A stretch of 15,583 nucleotides of DNA. It comes from an uncultured Clostridia bacterium. GTDB taxonomy: Bacteria > Bacillota > Clostridia > Peptostreptococcales > Acidaminobacteraceae. Location: positions 1 through 15,583 of the forward strand of contig CALFKA010000068.1 of NCBI GenBank assembly GCA_937880545.1, in the 5' to 3' direction. Position 1 is the first letter of the stretch. Each line of letters opens with the position of its first letter. Both the position numbers and the translations under genes were made by a program. Below are positions 5,884 to 14,118 of the stretch, one piece after another. A model generated the notes under the pieces. That model was given only the letters and a program-made list of their open reading frames with translations, did not search any database and was not told where the DNA came from.

Positions 5884-7347
5884 ATGAAAGACAATAACGC
5901 CCTTCGAGACCTGACGATGCTGATGGACTTATACGAGATGACCATGTCCATGGGCTACTTCCAATCCGAAATGATCGATCAGATCGTCTATTTCGATATG
6001 TTCTTCCGAAGAACACCCGATGAAGGCGGCATGGCGATCGCTGCGGGGCTCGAACAGCTTATCGAATACGTGGAGAACATCCACTTTACGGAGCAAGATA
6101 TCGACTATCTGCGAAGTGTAGGTATCAACGATGAAGAATTCCTTGATTATGTGCGCAATTTCCGCTTTAACGGAGATATCTGGGCTGTAGAGGAAGGGAC
6201 ACCCGTCTTTCCCAGGGAGCCCCTTGTCACCGTGCGTGCCAATATCATTGAAGCGCAGATGATTGAGACGAGCCTGCTTGTGCTTATCAATCACCAGAGC
6301 CTCATCGCCACGAAGAGCAACCGATTGGTGCGCGCTGCACAGGACATCCCGGTGATGGAATTTGGTGCCCGCAGAGCCCAGGGAGCCGACGGTGCCTACT
6401 TGGGTGCTCGCGCCGCCTATATCGGTGGCTGCATCGGAACCAGCAATCTCATGACAGGACGTGACTTTGGCGTTCCGGTATTTGGGACGATGGCTCACAG
6501 CTGGATCCAGCTCTTTGACGATGAATATGAAGCTTTCAAGGCCTATGCTACCTCGTATCCTGCCACGACCTCTCTGCTCGTGGATACCTACAATACATTA
6601 AAGAGTGGTGTTCCCAATGCCATTCGCATCTTTGACGAAGTGGTCGTTCCTTCGGGACATAGACCGCTCTCCATCCGTCTGGACTCAGGTGACTTGGCTT
6701 ATCTTTCAAAAGAAGCAAGGAAGATGTTGGATGAGGCGGGCTACCCGGATGTTAAGATCATCGCCTCCAACTCCATTGAAGAAGATACGATCAAAGCCCT
6801 GCGCGATCAGGATGCAAAGATCGACGTCTTCGGCATCGGTGAGAAGCTGATCACCGCCAGTAGCGACGCTGTCTTCGGAGGCGTCTACAAACTGGTTGCC
6901 ATCGAACACAAAGACGGGACGATTGAGCCCAAGATTAAAATCAGTGAAAATGTCGAGAAGATTACGACGCCACATTTTAAAGATCTCTACCGCTTCTATG
7001 ATAAAAAGAGCGGGAAAGCACTGGCGGACCTCCTGACCATCCATGGAGAGGAGATCGACACCTCTAAGCCCTACGAACTCTTTGACCCTGTCTATACATG
7101 GAAAAAGACGATCGTCGAGGACTTCGAAGTGAAATCACTGCTTGTACCCATCTTCAAAGACGGCAAATGCGTCTATCCTAAAAAGAGTATTGAAGAGATC
7201 CGCGCTTATAGAGAGGCGGAGGAAGCTCGCCTGTGGGATGGCGTCAAGCGAATCGTCCATCCTCACAAGTACTTTGTGGACTTCTCCCTGCCACTCTGGA
7301 ATCTGAAAAATGCTCTGCTGACCAAGTACTCCGACCGAGGAAGATAA
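5884..7347 (+). CDS. pncB: Nicotinate phosphoribosyltransferase
   Basis: The enzyme joins nicotinate and PRPP, using ATP, to give nicotinate mononucleotide in the Preiss-Handler NAD salvage route. I chose ATG 5884, behind AGGAAGG and the promoter; the open frame continues upstream to 5662 but runs through rpsR and the terminator, so that extension is not coding. The product is 487 residues, normal for the Firmicutes form. Visible motifs are 'MDLYEMTMSMGYF' (14-26), 'EFGARRAQGADGA' (159-171), His205 in 'GTMAHSW', the equivalent of the phosphorylated histidine, and 'IRLDSGDL' of the PRPP-binding half. Its stop codon shares one base with the next start (TAATG), so it is translationally coupled to the DUF2232/gdpP genes. 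Confidence 0.95.
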   Translation: MKDNNALRDLTMLMDLYEMTMSMGYFQSEMIDQIVYFDMFFRRTPDEGGMAIAAGLEQLIEYVENIHFTEQDIDYLRSVGINDEEFLDYVRNFRFNGDIWAVEEGTPVFPREPLVTVRANIIEAQMIETSLLVLINHQSLIATKSNRLVRAAQDIPVMEFGARRAQGADGAYLGARAAYIGGCIGTSNLMTGRDFGVPVFGTMAHSWIQLFDDEYEAFKAYATSYPATTSLLVDTYNTLKSGVPNAIRIFDEVVVPSGHRPLSIRLDSGDLAYLSKEARKMLDEAGYPDVKIIASNSIEEDTIKALRDQDAKIDVFGIGEKLITASSDAVFGGVYKLVAIEHKDGTIEPKIKISENVEKITTPHFKDLYRFYDKKSGKALADLLTIHGEEIDTSKPYELFDPVYTWKKTIVEDFEVKSLLVPIFKDGKCVYPKKSIEEIRAYREAEEARLWDGVKRIVHPHKYFVDFSLPLWNLKNALLTKYSDRGR

Positions 7348-8240
7348 TGTCGCGACAAACTCATATGCCGGCCATGCTGATCGGCTGGGCATTCATCTCC
7401 ATAAGTGTATATGTATCCCTGAGTCTGGGAGTGACAGCTTTCCTGATGCTGCCTCCCATGTATGCATGCTTCCTGAGTTTCTCCTCTCCCCGATGGGTAA
7501 GCTTAGGGGCAGCACTGCTCTCAGGGCTCACTCTCACGCTCTTTATGGACCCACTGCACGCACTGCTCTACACGCTGGCAGGCGGAGTCTTTGGCATCGT
7601 TGCCTACTCCCTGAGCCATGTGATGGAGAGGGTGGAACTGCTGGTGGTGTTGATGGGGAGCTACCTCAGCATGCTCTACATGCTCTATATTATAGCTGCT
7701 CGTGAACTCCTGGGTGTCGACTTGCACGCCGGAGTCAAGACGGCTCTTGTGGAGATGTTTGGAAAAGAACTCACCTCTATGGGGATCAATATTACCGAAC
7801 TGTTTCGCCAGATCGCGGCGTTGAGTTTCGGAGGGATCTTCATGATCGGAGGGGTGTTGGCGCTCTGGAGCCTCTACATGGGGGCACGGCTCGCTGCGTC
7901 CAGGGGGACGCCTGTGAGAGTACCAAATTTTCTTGCGTTTCGTCTGCGGGAGCTGACGCTACTGCCGATCGCGGCACTGTATGCCGTTCTCTATCTCCTT
8001 TCCGTCTCTGTCGGAGGAGACTTCTGGCAGATGGCGAGCGTGCTGACCTTCATCCTTCTCTTTTTGTTCTTCCTGCAGGGAATCAGCTTTATCGCCTGGT
8101 GGAGAGCAAAGAGGGGGAAGAACAATCGCCTTTTCTACCTTCTGGCGTTTCTGCTGTTTCTGATTCCCATGGGACAGATCGGCATGGGACTCCTCGGTTT
8201 TATAGAGAACATGACACAGATGCGAAAGATTGGAGGATAA
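7347..8240 (+). CDS. DUF2232 family membrane protein (YybS-like)
   Basis: I chose ATG 7347, behind GAGGAAG; longer forms would overlap pncB by over 100 bases. The product is 297 residues and very hydrophobic, with about eight membrane segments (roughly 9-40 as one or two, then 49-68, 70-90, 95-118, 155-180, 205-225, 229-252 and 262-285) and short basic loops such as 'WWRAKRGKNNR'. Bacillus YybS has the same kind of sequence and the same position directly before gdpP, rplI and dnaB/dnaC. The family resembles small-molecule or vitamin transporter membrane subunits in outline, but no substrate is established. The stop overlaps the gdpP start region, suggesting linked synthesis with the cyclic-di-AMP enzyme. 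Family call is based on topology plus context. Confidence 0.8.
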   Translation: MSRQTHMPAMLIGWAFISISVYVSLSLGVTAFLMLPPMYACFLSFSSPRWVSLGAALLSGLTLTLFMDPLHALLYTLAGGVFGIVAYSLSHVMERVELLVVLMGSYLSMLYMLYIIAARELLGVDLHAGVKTALVEMFGKELTSMGINITELFRQIAALSFGGIFMIGGVLALWSLYMGARLAASRGTPVRVPNFLAFRLRELTLLPIAALYAVLYLLSVSVGGDFWQMASVLTFILLFLFFLQGISFIAWWRAKRGKNNRLFYLLAFLLFLIPMGQIGMGLLGFIENMTQMRKIGG

Positions 8241-10227
8241 GCTGGACAATCAGAAGGATACTCAGAAAAGACTGGTCGCTGAGTTTCATATCAATGTTTA
8301 TTACTATCTGGCCGCCATTGCGGCGCTGATTACGGCGCTGTTCTTTGTGCGCCCCGAATGGGCTTATGCAGGGACAGCCATTCTTCTGATCCTCATCGTC
8401 TATACCATCTATAAGAACCTGAAGGCCCGCGCCTGGGTTGACAGCTATCTTGAGCGCATGAGAGAAGATGTCTCCTCTTCACAGGGAGGGAGCTATCTGA
8501 CGATGCCTCTGCCTCTTCTGGTGGTCGATGAAAAGGGCATCATCCTCTGGTATAACTCCAAAATGCGAGATCGCCTCAACCGCGAGGAGCAACTCGTCGG
8601 GACAAAACTCCAGTCGATTTTTCCCGGCTGGAACTGGGAGGAAGTCAAGAGTAGTGAGCAGATGTTCTTCAAGCAGCGCATCCGCGATACGTTCTACAAG
8701 GTATTCCACACAGTCACAGAGTCAGCAAATGGAAGTGTCTACACTTTTTATTGGCTTGATGACACCGAAAATGTGCGCCTGCAACAGGCCTATGACGATG
8801 AAAAACCGATGTTTGCCTATATCCAGGTCGATAACTTCGACGAGGTAGTTTCAGAGATCGATGACGCCCGAAGACCCTTTCTGATCAGTGAGATCTACAC
8901 GTTGATTCAGAAATGGGCCATGCGAAACTCCGCCATCCTTCACCGCGTCGACAACGATGAATTCATGCTTCTGATCGAAAAACATCATCTGGAAAACATA
9001 GAGATGCGCCGTTTCACCATCCTTGACGACGTACGAAAGATCAGTACCGGCACCCGCATGGCGCTGACCCTGAGCATCGGACTCTCTGTCGATGGAGACA
9101 CCATCATCCAGAGAGATGAAGGCAGTAAGAACGCACTGGAGCTCGCTCTTGGGCGTGGCGGCGACCAAGCGGTCATCCGGCAGGGCGGAAACTTTGAGTT
9201 CTACGGTGGACGCAGTAAGAATGTGGAAAGAAAGAGCCGGGTCAAGAGCCGCATGGTAGCACAGGCCCTTGTCACACTGATCAATGAAAGCCCGCATGTA
9301 TATATCATGGGGCACAGCTATCCCGACATGGACGCCTTCGGCGCTTGTATCGGACTGTACCGAGCCACTTTAGAGCTGGGGATCCCCGCTTCCATCGTGC
9401 TCGAAGAAGCGGCTGAGGCGATCTCCATGGTTTATCAGGAGTTTGGACCCAATCCCGACTATCACTTCATTCGCCCGGAGGAAGCAAAAAACAGAATGAC
9501 CCAGGATGATCTTCTCATCATCGCCGACACTCACCGGCCTAATTTTACCGAAGCGCCTGAACTGATCCCCCTCACAGCGAGAAGGGTCGTCATCGACCAT
9601 CATAGGCGCGGGACGGAGATCGTTGAGAGTCTCTCACTCCTTTATCAGGAACCATACGCTTCGAGCACCTGTGAGATGGTGGCCGAGATCCTCCAGTACC
9701 TGGGTACAGATGTCAATCTCACCGTTGAGGAGGCCAATGCCCTCATGGCAGGCATCATCCTCGACACCAAGAACTTTGTGTTTAATACCGGAGTGCGCAC
9801 CTTCGACGCCGCCGCCTATTTAAGAAGGAACGGGGCAAATATGCAGCAAGTGCGTGAGTTCTTCCAGGAAGAACTCGACGATACGATTATTAAGAGTACT
9901 CTCATCAGCTCGGCAGTCCTGGTTGGCCCGGAGATTGCCCTGTCCTCTACTGATTTCCCGTCAGTGAATATCAAAAAGATCGTCAGCCAAAGTGCGGATG
10001 AGCTGGTTGATATCCGTGGCATCGGGACAGCCTTTGTCATGGGACCTGATCCGGACGGCATGATCTTCATCTCCGCCAGAAGCAATGGAAAAGTCAATGT
10101 CCAGGTGATTCTGGAGAAACTGGGAGGTGGAGGCCATCTCGAGACGGCAGGCGCTCAGATGAACGGGGTAAGTATGGAAGAGGCACGTGAGAAACTCCTC
10201 GAAGCAATGGAAGAAAGGAATGAATAA
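8230..10227 (+). CDS. gdpP: Cyclic-di-AMP phosphodiesterase GdpP
   Basis: A membrane-bound enzyme that cuts cyclic-di-AMP to pApA and so controls potassium, osmotic and cell-wall balance. Numbering from TTG 8230: two membrane helices (24-40, 44-62), a PAS-like domain (about 95-185), a degenerate GGDEF domain (192-327; 'RVDNDEF' at 239-245 in place of an active GGDEF), then DHH and DHHA1 domains (355-660). Catalytic motifs are intact: 'GHSYPDMDAFGA' (361-372), 'ADTHRP' (432-437), 'VIDHHRRG' (454-461), 'LDTKNF' (511-516) and 'GGGGHLETAG' (632-641). At 665 residues it matches Bacillus GdpP. TTG 8230 is the first usual start codon, but the ribosome binding site GGAGG at 8232-8236 is placed for the CTG at 8242, which may be the true start; there is no ATG or GTG nearby. 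Confidence 0.95.
   Translation: MEDKLDNQKDTQKRLVAEFHINVYYYLAAIAALITALFFVRPEWAYAGTAILLILIVYTIYKNLKARAWVDSYLERMREDVSSSQGGSYLTMPLPLLVVDEKGIILWYNSKMRDRLNREEQLVGTKLQSIFPGWNWEEVKSSEQMFFKQRIRDTFYKVFHTVTESANGSVYTFYWLDDTENVRLQQAYDDEKPMFAYIQVDNFDEVVSEIDDARRPFLISEIYTLIQKWAMRNSAILHRVDNDEFMLLIEKHHLENIEMRRFTILDDVRKISTGTRMALTLSIGLSVDGDTIIQRDEGSKNALELALGRGGDQAVIRQGGNFEFYGGRSKNVERKSRVKSRMVAQALVTLINESPHVYIMGHSYPDMDAFGACIGLYRATLELGIPASIVLEEAAEAISMVYQEFGPNPDYHFIRPEEAKNRMTQDDLLIIADTHRPNFTEAPELIPLTARRVVIDHHRRGTEIVESLSLLYQEPYASSTCEMVAEILQYLGTDVNLTVEEANALMAGIILDTKNFVFNTGVRTFDAAAYLRRNGANMQQVREFFQEELDDTIIKSTLISSAVLVGPEIALSSTDFPSVNIKKIVSQSADELVDIRGIGTAFVMGPDPDGMIFISARSNGKVNVQVILEKLGGGGHLETAGAQMNGVSMEEAREKLLEAMEERNE
8232..8244 (+). 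promoter_or_regulatory. Ribosome binding site pointing to a CTG start for gdpP
   Basis: GGAGG (8232-8236) is followed five bases later by CTG (8242-8244) in the gdpP frame. The competing TTG (8230-8232) overlaps the GGAGG itself and has only GAAAG upstream. The placement favours CTG, a rare start codon that would limit translation. Confidence 0.5.
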
Positions 10228-10671
10228 ATGAAAGTAATTTTGTTAAAAGATGTAAAGGGACTTGGCTCCAAGGGAGAGGTCATTGAGGCAAAAGACGGGT
10301 ATGCCCGCAACTATCTCATTCCCAAAGGATTAGCCGTCATCGCCACCGAAAGTTCGATTCGTGAAGCAGAGCACCGTCAAAAGGCGCAGGACGCCCGCGA
10401 CGAAAAGGCTCTTGAGGCAGCCAGAGAACTGAAAGAAAAAATTGAGCAGGAAGTATTCAATCTCTCTGTCAAAGCCGGTGAGTCAGGACGCATCTTCGGC
10501 TCCGTCACCAATATGGACATCGCAGAAGCCGTGCAAGCCGCCGGTTATAAGGTGGACAAAAAGGACATTCTCCTCGCCGATCACATCAAAGAAGTGGGAC
10601 ATCACTCTGTAGAAGTGCGCCTCCACCCGGATGTCAGCGCCTGGATCAAGGTCGAGGTGAAAGAGGAATAA
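10228..10671 (+). CDS. rplI: 50S ribosomal protein L9
   Basis: The 147-residue protein begins 'MKVILLKDVKGLGSKGEV' with 'DGYARNYLIPKGLA' (23-36), the conserved rRNA-binding N-domain of L9. A long charged helix (about 42-75) joins it to the C-domain, which has the typical 'GRIFGSVTNMDIAEAV' (86-101). L9 extends from the large subunit and affects frame maintenance. Its ATG directly abuts the gdpP stop (TAAATG), so translation is likely coupled. The gdpP-rplI-dnaB order is conserved across Bacillota. Confidence 0.97.
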   Translation: MKVILLKDVKGLGSKGEVIEAKDGYARNYLIPKGLAVIATESSIREAEHRQKAQDARDEKALEAARELKEKIEQEVFNLSVKAGESGRIFGSVTNMDIAEAVQAAGYKVDKKDILLADHIKEVGHHSVEVRLHPDVSAWIKVEVKEE

Positions 10672-10673
10672 GT

Positions 10674-12005
10674 ATGTCGCAGGATTTTCCACAGGATATA
10701 AGTGTCGAGCGCTCCATGCTCGGAGCGATGATCCTGAACAAAGCCGCTCTGGCGGAGGGCATCAACGGCCTGACGACAGAGGACTTTCACTACGACACCC
10801 ATCGCATTATCTTTAAAGCCCTGCAGGATCTTGCGCGAGAGCGGGAAGATCTTGACATCATCACACTGGCAAGCCGCCTGGAAGACAATGGAAAGCTTCA
10901 GGGGGTGGGCGGAAGGGACTATCTGAGCGCTCTGACCAGTGAGGGCATCCTGACGTATCACGCCAAAGAATACGTCGATATTTTGCGCGAAAAAAGTCTT
11001 CGCCGCAAGCTGATCCAGGTCGGAAAACAGCTCGCCAAAGAAGCAGTGGACAATCCTGAGGGTCAAAAACTCCTCGAGCAGGCAGAGAAGAAGCTCTTTG
11101 AAATCTCCCAGCAGGGAGAGAGCCAGGAGCTCATGCCTCTGAAGGACATGCTGCCCGAACTCTATACGCAGATTGAGGAGTTCAGTAAGGACCCCGACAA
11201 ACTCCGCGGTCTTCCCACGGGTTTTGTCGAGATGGACGCCAAGACAAATGGTCTGCAGAGAAGTGATCTCATCCTCATCGCCGCGCGCCCTTCCATGGGC
11301 AAGTCATCACTGGGGATGAATATCGCCCAGTATGCCGCGTTTCACGAAAATAAAAATGTCTGCTTTTTCAGCCTGGAGATGAGCAGGATGCAGCTGCTTC
11401 TTCGCATCATCGCCTCAGAATATATGATTCCGCTGGGAAATCTTCTGACCTATCGATTGACCCGCGAAGATCAGCTTCGCTTCACTCACGGCATTGAGCA
11501 GCTCGATAAAGCAAAACTCTTCATCGACGATACCGCAGGGATTACGCTGATGGAGCTGAGATCCAAACTCCGCCGCCATCGCCTGGAGCAGGGAGCGATT
11601 GACCTGATCGTCGTCGACTATCTGCAGCTTATGGACGGAGGCGGAGGTGAAAACCGCCAGGTAGAGATCGCCCAGATCTCACGAGGTTTAAAGGCCATCG
11701 CCCGAGAGATGAACTGCCCACTCATCGCCATCTCCCAGCTATCAAGAAGCCCGGAGGCGAGAAAAGACAAGCGCCCCATGCTCTCAGATCTAAGAGAGTC
11801 GGGCGCCATCGAGCAGGATGCGGATTTGGTGATGTTCATTTACCGTGATGACTATTATAATTCAGAGTCACTGGAGAAAAATGTCTCGGAGATTCACATT
11901 GCCAAGCAGCGTAACGGAGAGACCGGAACCATCAAACTGACTTGGATGGGCCCCTATACAAAGTTTGGCTCCAAAGCGTTTTTGCGCGATGGCTCAGATG
12001 CATAA
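10674..12005 (+). CDS. dnaB: Replicative DNA helicase DnaB (DnaC in Bacillus naming)
   Basis: The ring helicase that unwinds DNA at the replication fork. The ATG lies two bases after rplI, with AGAGGAAT upstream. The product is 443 residues, normal for the family, and has no intein. The N-terminal primase-interacting domain (about 8-110) begins 'DISVERSMLGAMI'. A linker follows, then the RecA-type motor: Walker A ARPSMGKS (204-211), 'FFSLEMS' (231-237), Walker B 'LIVVDYLQL' (311-319, Asp315), 'ISQLSR' (353-358) and the arginine-finger region 'KQRNGETG' (411-418, Arg413). Walker A ends in Ser where many have Thr, a conservative change. It acts with SSB and with primase encoded elsewhere. Confidence 0.97.
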   Translation: MSQDFPQDISVERSMLGAMILNKAALAEGINGLTTEDFHYDTHRIIFKALQDLAREREDLDIITLASRLEDNGKLQGVGGRDYLSALTSEGILTYHAKEYVDILREKSLRRKLIQVGKQLAKEAVDNPEGQKLLEQAEKKLFEISQQGESQELMPLKDMLPELYTQIEEFSKDPDKLRGLPTGFVEMDAKTNGLQRSDLILIAARPSMGKSSLGMNIAQYAAFHENKNVCFFSLEMSRMQLLLRIIASEYMIPLGNLLTYRLTREDQLRFTHGIEQLDKAKLFIDDTAGITLMELRSKLRRHRLEQGAIDLIVVDYLQLMDGGGGENRQVEIAQISRGLKAIAREMNCPLIAISQLSRSPEARKDKRPMLSDLRESGAIEQDADLVMFIYRDDYYNSESLEKNVSEIHIAKQRNGETGTIKLTWMGPYTKFGSKAFLRDGSDA

Positions 12006-12053
12006 GTTTCACCTCATCCAAATTTTGGTATCTATATACTATTGGAGGTAACA

Positions 12054-12698
12054 ATGAACTTGACAGATCTGTTTAAAGAAGACAATCTCACTTTTGCAGG
12101 AGCGGGTCTCGGTGACATCGCAAAAAGCGCCATCCCCATGCTCCTGATGGGACTCCTCAACAATATCAACAACGACGACAAGGCAGCCTCACTCGCCAAA
12201 GCACTGCAGGATCATGAAGACGATGATCTCGATGTGAACCGGGCGGACATGGAAGATGGCAAGAAGATCTTGGGACATATCTTTGGTCAAAACAAAGATT
12301 CGATCACCGATGCGATTGCCAGACAGAACAATATCAGTTCATCTGCCGCCAACGATGTGCTGGGAAAACTGGCGCCTGTTGTCCTCGGACAACTCGCTAA
12401 AAACACAAAGAACAACCGCTCTCTTGAAGGCATGAAAGACGCCGCGCTCAAAGAGATCCGCAGTGTCGAAGCCGATAAGTCCTCTCCACAGCTGGGCGAC
12501 CTCCTCGGAGGCATGTTTGGCGGAGGTGGAGGCGGTCTGGCCGATATCTTCGGTGACCTTCTCGGTGGCGGTGCCCCGGCACAGAAAAAACAGCAAGACA
12601 GTGGTCTGGGAGACATCCTTGGGGATCTCCTGGGTGGAGGAAGCAAGAAAGACTCCGGTCTTCTTGAAAGCATTCTGGAAGGTGTTCTCAAAAAATAG
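12054..12698 (+). CDS. DUF937 domain protein with glycine-rich C-terminal repeats
   Basis: I chose ATG 12054, behind GGAGG at 12044-12048; the TTG at 12042 overlaps that site. The product is 214 residues. Residues 1-120 are helical and match the DUF937 pattern, with 'GKKILGHIFGQNKDSI' (69-84) and 'VLGKLAPVVLGQLAK' (102-116). The C-terminal part is low-complexity: GDLLGG occurs three times (148-153, 167-172, 190-195), mixed with glycine runs and ending in an amphipathic 'LLESILEGVLKK'. No signal peptide or membrane anchor is seen. DUF937 has no established biochemical role. It lies 48 bases after dnaB without a clear terminator between, so it is probably co-transcribed. The tail suggests self-assembly or protein contact, but that is inference. 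Confidence 0.75.
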   Translation: MNLTDLFKEDNLTFAGAGLGDIAKSAIPMLLMGLLNNINNDDKAASLAKALQDHEDDDLDVNRADMEDGKKILGHIFGQNKDSITDAIARQNNISSSAANDVLGKLAPVVLGQLAKNTKNNRSLEGMKDAALKEIRSVEADKSSPQLGDLLGGMFGGGGGGLADIFGDLLGGGAPAQKKQQDSGLGDILGDLLGGGSKKDSGLLESILEGVLKK

Positions 12699-12705
12699 GA
12701 GAGTT

Positions 12706-13071
12706 ATGGCTAAAGAATTTGATTCTGAAAGTCTGAAGCTCTGGTTTGCCTATCATTACCGCTTTCGCAAGTGGAAAGAGACGGCAACCAATCTAAAATA
12801 CAGAGTGCGGGAGCGTTCGGTAGAAGACGACCCCTTTGAACTTCATGAACAGATTCAACTGTGCATGAGGGTGGGTGAAATCCTCTGGCACCGCTACATC
12901 AAGATGGAGGAGCAGATTGTGAAGATGCCTGACTCTCATATTCTCGAGAGAAGGATTCGAAGAGACAAGGAGCTCCACAAACGTTGGATGCGAGAGCTGG
13001 GGGACATGGAGTCACGCACCCGCAACTACCTCGACTACCTGACCTACAGGGATCCTGACCCGATCCAGTAG
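12706..13071 (+). CDS. Unrecognised 121-residue helical protein
   Basis: I do not recognise this protein. ATG 12706 follows TAGGAGAG, seven bases after the DUF937 stop; the frame is open further upstream but only across the DUF937 gene. It is highly charged and rich in Arg, Lys and Glu, with regularly spaced aromatic residues early on ('LWFAYHYRFRKW', 12-23) and a long predicted helix (about 46-110) containing 'ERRIRRDKELHKRWM'. It has no signal peptide, membrane segment or Cys pair. The last ten codons form a terminator hairpin, so it is the final gene of the pncB-to-here operon. A structural or nucleic-acid-binding role is possible from its charge, but nothing supports a specific function. 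Confidence 0.7.
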   Translation: MAKEFDSESLKLWFAYHYRFRKWKETATNLKYRVRERSVEDDPFELHEQIQLCMRVGEILWHRYIKMEEQIVKMPDSHILERRIRRDKELHKRWMRELGDMESRTRNYLDYLTYRDPDPIQ

Positions 13072-13081
13072 GTCATTTTTT
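13040..13081 (+). terminator. Intrinsic terminator inside the end of the preceding gene
   Basis: TGACCTAC (13040-13047) pairs perfectly with GTAGGTCA (13068-13075), and inside it GGATC (13050-13054) pairs with GATCC (13062-13066) around a 7-base loop. Six T residues (13076-13081) follow at once. The stop codon of the 121-residue gene is within the right arm. This is a strong terminator form and should end the long pncB operon. Confidence 0.85.
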
Positions 13082-13124
13082 CGACTCCTGCTTTAGGTGT
13101 GGAGCGAAGGCAGCAAAGGAAGAA

Positions 13125-14105
13125 ATGAAAGAGATCACCATCACGAAAGATATTGCTAAGCAGCGAGTGGACCGGTACATAAAGAAGTATTTAGACCGGG
13201 CGACTCTCAGCTTCATTTACAAAATGATCCGAAAGAAAAACATCACGGTGAATGGCAAAAAGGTCTCTGAAGACTATTTTCTGGAAGAAGGCGATATCCT
13301 ACAGCTCTTTTTATCTGACGAGACCATAGAAAAGTTCCAGACAAAGAAGTCGAAAAGACGTGCGAGATCCCGGCTGGATATCATCTATGAAGACGAGAAC
13401 ATCCTCGTGATCAATAAACCCGCCGGCCTGCTGTCTCACAGCACAAGAAAAGGGGACTTTGAGAAAAACATCGTAGATTCCCTCATCGAGTACCTGATAG
13501 AAAAGGGAGAGTATATTCCCAGATTGCAAAACACATTCACTCCCGCGATCATCAATCGACTGGACAGAAACACCTCGGGAATCATCGTGGCAGCGAAGAA
13601 TTACCAGACACTCAAAGCGCTCAACAAAGCCATGAGGGAGCAGGAGATTAAGAAGTACTACTACACGATCGTTCAAGGCAGAGTGAAGGGGCAAAGAAAT
13701 GAAAAAGCCTTCCTCTCAAAGATTGAGTCAAAGAGAAACCGAGTGAAGATCAATCAGCCGGGTGGGGATGAAAAAGAGATTCAGACGATCTTTCGGGATG
13801 TAAAGGGAAGTGCAAACTATACCCTTTTAGAAATCGATCTCGTGACGGGAAGGACCCATCAGATTCGGGCGCATCTGGCACATCTGAAACTCCCTGTCGT
13901 CGGAGACAGGAAGTATGGAAACCCTGCCGTCAACCGCAAGTTTCTGGAGAAGTATCAGGTGGAAGATCAGCTGCTCCACTGCGGGACGATGATCCTCTCC
14001 GGGCTGGAAGGCGATCTTGCCTACCTGAATGGACGGCGCTTTGAAGCGAAAGTTCCGGAGGCGATGGAAGCGATTATCGAGGATTTGTTTCGGGAAGAGA
14101 TGTAG
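13125..14105 (+). CDS. RluA-family 23S rRNA pseudouridine synthase
   Basis: This enzyme turns selected uridines in RNA, most likely 23S rRNA, into pseudouridine. The ATG follows AAAGGAAG. The product is 326 residues. An S4 RNA-binding domain spans about 12-62 ('QRVDRYIKKYL', 'ITVNGKKV'). The catalytic domain follows: 'EDENILVINKPAGLLSH' (89-105), catalytic Asp147 in 'NRLDRNTSG' and 'TGRTHQIRAHLAHLKLPVVG' near residues 240-260. S4 plus this motif set is the RluC/RluD layout; which uridines are modified cannot be told from sequence. It lies after a terminator with a 43-base gap that shows no clear promoter, so its transcription start is unknown. Confidence 0.92.
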   Translation: MKEITITKDIAKQRVDRYIKKYLDRATLSFIYKMIRKKNITVNGKKVSEDYFLEEGDILQLFLSDETIEKFQTKKSKRRARSRLDIIYEDENILVINKPAGLLSHSTRKGDFEKNIVDSLIEYLIEKGEYIPRLQNTFTPAIINRLDRNTSGIIVAAKNYQTLKALNKAMREQEIKKYYYTIVQGRVKGQRNEKAFLSKIESKRNRVKINQPGGDEKEIQTIFRDVKGSANYTLLEIDLVTGRTHQIRAHLAHLKLPVVGDRKYGNPAVNRKFLEKYQVEDQLLHCGTMILSGLEGDLAYLNGRRFEAKVPEAMEAIIEDLFREEM

Positions 14106-14118
14106 TGGGGCATACCGT

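Noticed and set aside
12018..12040. CCAAATTTTGG palindrome and TATACT before the DUF937 gene
   Set aside because: The palindrome is short and A/T-rich, no -35 sits at a proper distance, and the -10-like hexamer is only 13 bases from the start codon.
12476..12670. GG-rich stretch as a G-quadruplex or DNA repeat array
   Set aside because: The pattern is explained by glycine codons in the GDLLGG-rich tail; the DNA units are not identical and G runs are mostly two long.
12463..12705. Upstream extension of the 121-residue gene
   Set aside because: It overlaps the DUF937 coding region in another frame; ATG 12706 has its own ribosome binding site.
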